Below are positions 34,578 through 37,433 of a stretch of 37,433 nucleotides of DNA, one piece after another; the first letter of the stretch is position 1, and each line of letters starts with the position of its first letter. The position numbers were made by a program, and so were the translations under genes. The DNA comes from Synechococcales cyanobacterium M55_K2018_004 (lineage in GTDB: Bacteria > Cyanobacteriota > Cyanobacteriia > Elainellales > Elainellaceae): the NCBI GenBank assembly GCA_015295905.1, contig DVEB01000356.1:1-37433 (forward strand). The letters run 5' to 3'. Under the pieces are notes generated by a model that worked only from the letters and a program-made list of their open reading frames with translations, had not been told where the DNA came from and did not search any database.

Positions 34578-35970
34578 AACGACGACGACCCATCATCCAT
34601 TTCCAGAACAGGTCCCAGTGTTTTTCTAGCCACAACATCCCAGCGTCGAGCCATTTCAGCAGGCGTTCAAGTGGGTGTTGCTCGTAGCCGATGAGGGTGG
34701 CATTGGTTTCAATATAGGGCGCAGGGGGGGGCAGAGGAGCCGTTTGAGCGGAGGGAGTGGCATTGGCTACCGTCAGCTCTGCGGCAGTGCCTGCTGGGGG
34801 ACGCGCCTGCGGGGGAGTGCCGCTGATGCGCTGCCCCGCAAGCGTGACCGTCGTCAGAAGCTCCGGATCGTCGAAGGGATTCACCAAGCCCCTGGGAGGG
34901 GTCTGCACCATCGGGCTGCGGCCCCGCTGCGACTGGGCGGTAAGTAATGTAGGGGTGGAGCGCTCTGTCCCTGTTGGGGTGGGGTGTAGAGGGAGTGCTT
35001 GGCTGGGGGCAATTGCCAGGGACTCGAATGAAAACAGTGGGGCATCCCCCTGGTCCCCAGCCAGCGTTTCAGGCGTCAGGTCGCCAAAGTAGAGGGCCAG
35101 CGTCGCTTCTTGGAAAAGGTTAGTGGCGATCGCCACTGGCCCCTGTTGCATCCAGTCCATCAGCCTCAGAAATGCCCGCACGGGGGGGAGCAGGTTCCTT
35201 TGCGCTGTCTCGGATGCAGGCAGGAAGCGGCGGGTGCGAGCAGTGATGCTGGCAAGGACCTGCTGACGCCGATCGCGCCAGTATGTTGCCATTTCCCAAC
35301 TCATCCGATGTTGCAGGGCGGCCTGCTGCTCCAGCGACAGCACATCGTAAATCACATTCCCCCTGCCCACCAGCACCAGCGAACGCTTGATCAGACAAGA
35401 GGCAATTCCTTGCAGAGAGGCGATCGCAGGCACAAGCACAGGGGAGACTTGCTGCAAATCCACGGGGGCAAGTTGGAGGTCGGGAGTGCCAACTGTTTGT
35501 AGCGCGGCAGCCTGACGGGGCGCCAGGGCAGCAGGAGATGAGGTTTTCTGCGGGGGGCGATCGCGCCATCCCGACAACCAGCCCCACAACCGCCCCAACC
35601 GGGGTTGCTCAAGCTTGACCGCTGGCTTTCCCTGCGCCAGCACCGCCAGACTATCGTTGCTTGTTGCCCAGTCCAGGATGCCCTGCAACGTATTGTGGAT
35701 CGGCGTGTCCGTGGGCAAAATTGCAGGGGGGGGGGCAATGCGATCGCCCGCCCCCAACCCCGGAAATACGTGCTGGGCAGTGCGGCCTACCTGCTGGGCG
35801 AGCAGGCGAGTTCCCTGGGCAGCGGCGTAGATGGGATAGAGAAGCACCTGGGCACTCCAGGTGGCAGTGATTTTTGCCTGTCGCCAGAGAACCTGCAGCT
35901 GATCTCGCAGGCGCAGGCGTTGCTGCGATAGGTAGCGAAACACACGGCTCTGGAAGGGCGCAGATGGCAT
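34576..35970 (-). CDS. Pro-rich cyanobacterial protein, function unknown
   Basis: A 464-aa protein I do not recognise beyond a resemblance to hypothetical cyanobacterial proteins. N-terminal basic, helical region (VFRYLSQQRLRLRDQLQVLWRQAKITATWSAQVLLYPIYAAAQG). A central conserved-looking stretch is IASCLIKRSLVLVGRGNVIYDVLSLEQQAALQHRMSWEMATYW. A Pro/Ala/Thr-rich linker leads to the C-terminal YIETNATLIGYEQHPLERLLKWLDAGMLWLEKHWDLFWKWMMGRRR, which may be amphipathic and membrane-associated. No signal peptide. A C10 run on the coding strand (35726-35735) encodes PPP. The stop codon is formed at the junction with element copy H. Confidence 0.65.
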   Translation of the reverse strand: MPSAPFQSRVFRYLSQQRLRLRDQLQVLWRQAKITATWSAQVLLYPIYAAAQGTRLLAQQVGRTAQHVFPGLGAGDRIAPPPAILPTDTPIHNTLQGILDWATSNDSLAVLAQGKPAVKLEQPRLGRLWGWLSGWRDRPPQKTSSPAALAPRQAAALQTVGTPDLQLAPVDLQQVSPVLVPAIASLQGIASCLIKRSLVLVGRGNVIYDVLSLEQQAALQHRMSWEMATYWRDRRQQVLASITARTRRFLPASETAQRNLLPPVRAFLRLMDWMQQGPVAIATNLFQEATLALYFGDLTPETLAGDQGDAPLFSFESLAIAPSQALPLHPTPTGTERSTPTLLTAQSQRGRSPMVQTPPRGLVNPFDDPELLTTVTLAGQRISGTPPQARPPAGTAAELTVANATPSAQTAPLPPPAPYIETNATLIGYEQHPLERLLKWLDAGMLWLEKHWDLFWKWMMGRRR

Positions 35971-36052
35971 AGCAGACCAGGGAAAAAGTAGGCCGGGGCT
36001 GGTGTAGAGTCAGGACAGAAAGCCCCCATACTGCCCTCATCTTACAGAATTC

Positions 36053-37433
36053 ATGACCGTCCCCACAGATCCCGCCGCCGTCCTAGCGGTAAGCATGGCT
36101 GATCTCCGTCGCCTTAGCCAAACAGAGATCCAGGCCCACTGGCGTGGCCTGGAAGCCGATGAACCGCCGCTCAAAGTGCTGGCAACCCAAGCATGGCAGT
36201 CCTGGCAACACTATCCGCTTAACGAGCGTCAGCACCTTGCTTGGCAGAAGGGGCGACGGGTGCTGTGGCTGGGGCAAACGATCCAAGTCCCGACAGATCT
36301 CGCCGGATATCCGCTGGCAGGGCTGACACTGCGATTGGTGCTTACCTGGTGGGCTGAGTTTGCCCAGGTTTTCGTAGATGGACAGTTGGTGCAGGAGGGC
36401 GACCTATTTGACAGTTCGGCACGGATTTTGTTGCGGGAATCTGTTGAGCCGGGGGAAGAAATTGCCGTGGCACTGCGGTTAGTCAGTCCAGGACACGACC
36501 AGGGGGCGTTGGTGCGATCGCTTCTTCTCTACGAACGGCCCCAGCACTGCTTGGAACCCTGCCCAGAACCGGGGTTCGTGGCCGATGAACTGGCAGTGGT
36601 GCAGCACTACGTCGAAGCGTTTGCACCGGAGCAATTGGGCGAACTGGCGCAGGCGATCGCCACGATTCCCTGGCAGATGGTCAGCGATCGAGCGGCATTT
36701 GATCGAGCGATCGCCACGCTGCGGCAACAACTCCAGCCTTGGGGAGACTGGATTAAACAGCGCAAAATTTCGCTTCTAGGACATGCCCACCTCGACCTAG
36801 CATGGCTGTGGACCGTGGATGACACCTGGGATGTTGCGGAACGCACCTTTCGCTCCGTTCTCAACCTGCAAAAAGACTTCCCCGAACTCACTTTCTGCCA
36901 CTCCTCCCCGGCGCTGTTTGCCTGGCTGGAGGAAAACCGCCCGACCTTGTTTGCCGAGATCCAGGAGCAGGTGCAGCAGGGCTGGTGGGAAATTGCTGCT
37001 GGCCTATGGGTAGAACCAGAACTCAACGTCGTCTCCGTGGAGTCGATCGCTCGTCAGATTCTCTACGGTCAGCGCTACGTTCAGGAGAAATTTGGGCGTC
37101 CCAGTCGCATTGCTTGGTTGCCAGATACCTTTGGCTTTCCCTGGCAACTTCCCCAACTGCTGAAACAGGGCGGCATTGATTACTTCGTCACCCAAAAACT
37201 GCGCTGGAACGACACCACCGAGTTCCCCCATGAGGCTTTCTGGTGGCGATCGCCCGACCAGACGGAAATCTTTAGCCTCCACTCTGCCCCCATTGGCGAA
37301 GGCATCGACCCCCTCAAAATGGTGCGCTATGCCAGTCAGTTCGAGCGCAAGACCAGCATTCCCCATGCCCTTTGGCTGATTGGTGTGGGTGATCATGGCG
37401 GCGGCCCCACTCGTGACATGCTGGTCATGGCCC
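36053..37433 (+). CDS. Alpha-mannosidase, GH38 family (3' end outside window)
   Basis: The first 460 codons of a glycoside hydrolase family 38 alpha-mannosidase, open to the end of the window. An N-terminal beta domain of about 235 residues precedes the catalytic barrel, which begins ISLLGHAHLDLAWLW with Zn ligands H246 and D248. The nucleophile Asp358 lies in IAWLPDTFGFPWQLPQLL, and the window ends in IGVGDHGGGPTRDMLVMA. Full-length bacterial relatives are about 1000 aa, so roughly half is seen. ATG 36053 is the first start in frame. It is divergent from the Pro-rich gene over 82 bp. A role in glycan or glycosylglycerate turnover is a guess. Confidence 0.92.
   Translation, partial: MTVPTDPAAVLAVSMADLRRLSQTEIQAHWRGLEADEPPLKVLATQAWQSWQHYPLNERQHLAWQKGRRVLWLGQTIQVPTDLAGYPLAGLTLRLVLTWWAEFAQVFVDGQLVQEGDLFDSSARILLRESVEPGEEIAVALRLVSPGHDQGALVRSLLLYERPQHCLEPCPEPGFVADELAVVQHYVEAFAPEQLGELAQAIATIPWQMVSDRAAFDRAIATLRQQLQPWGDWIKQRKISLLGHAHLDLAWLWTVDDTWDVAERTFRSVLNLQKDFPELTFCHSSPALFAWLEENRPTLFAEIQEQVQQGWWEIAAGLWVEPELNVVSVESIARQILYGQRYVQEKFGRPSRIAWLPDTFGFPWQLPQLLKQGGIDYFVTQKLRWNDTTEFPHEAFWWRSPDQTEIFSLHSAPIGEGIDPLKMVRYASQFERKTSIPHALWLIGVGDHGGGPTRDMLVMA

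Noticed and set aside
33917-34654. 245-aa minus-strand open frame covering the small Cys-rich gene and element copy H
   Set aside because: It runs through the repeat element and overlaps two better-supported genes in other frames; no recognisable domain.
1-37433. GCGATCGC octamers as individual regulatory sites
   Set aside because: These are HIP1 sequences, abundant genome-wide in many cyanobacteria; they are used only as evidence for the host group.

Overview
The window is cyanobacterial chromosome. GCGATCGC (HIP1) octamers are scattered throughout, and several genes are cyanobacterial hallmarks: CP12, a cyanobacterial-type Hfq next to dapF, a PlmA-like GntR regulator, DevBCA exporter genes, a KaiB-domain protein, and DUF1824, DUF3747 and YbjN-like proteins. 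Nothing places it more precisely; no heterocyst-specific or photosystem gene is present.

Layout. 1-4794: a PilT2-like pilus retraction ATPase (probably cut at its 5' end), a KaiB-domain protein with a long unrecognised N-terminal region, and a convergent SbcC-type ATPase without a visible zinc hook. 4881-7556: an accessory-looking block. A 639-aa protein with archaeo-eukaryotic primase (AEP)-like motifs and a helix-turn-helix-like segment contains three DnaA-box-like sites. It is followed by about 1 kb of non-coding DNA with 12 copies of AGACAA/TTGTCT, five of them within a perfect TGAGACAA/TTGTCTCA octamer. This looks like an iteron-type origin or operator array beside a Rep-like gene. 7890-10412: CP12, an AbrB-family membrane protein and a DUF1824 protein. 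10769-15370: a DevB-DevC-DevC-DevA exporter cluster with two permease paralogues. 15485-19690: YbjN-like protein, hfq, dapF, dienelactone hydrolase and plmA, the last preceded by back-to-back tandem repeats.

20081-23456: a polar amino-acid ABC transporter whose binding-protein gene is separated from permease and ATPase by strong hairpins, with coaX attached 3 nt downstream. 23793-25049: a secreted DUF3747/SPOR-like protein containing a C13 homopolymer. 25668-28709: an NMT1/SsuABC-type importer (ATPase, permease, lipoprotein). 28960-34284: rpiA, a TPR protein with CPBP-protease motifs, pnp and a Cys-rich small protein. 34576-37433: an unrecognised Pro-rich protein and the first 460 codons of a GH38 alpha-mannosidase that runs off the window.

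The most striking feature is a family of about 124-bp dispersed elements: nine full or degraded copies between 14.4 and 34.6 kb. They have imperfect terminal inverted repeats (17/20 matches), two internal hairpins whose sequences differ between copies while pairing is kept, and 6-7-bp target-site duplications at the best preserved sites. One copy split an older 18-bp-arm hairpin whose pre-insertion sequence can be reconstructed exactly. Most copies sit within 70 bp after a stop codon, so they probably also act as mRNA 3' ends.
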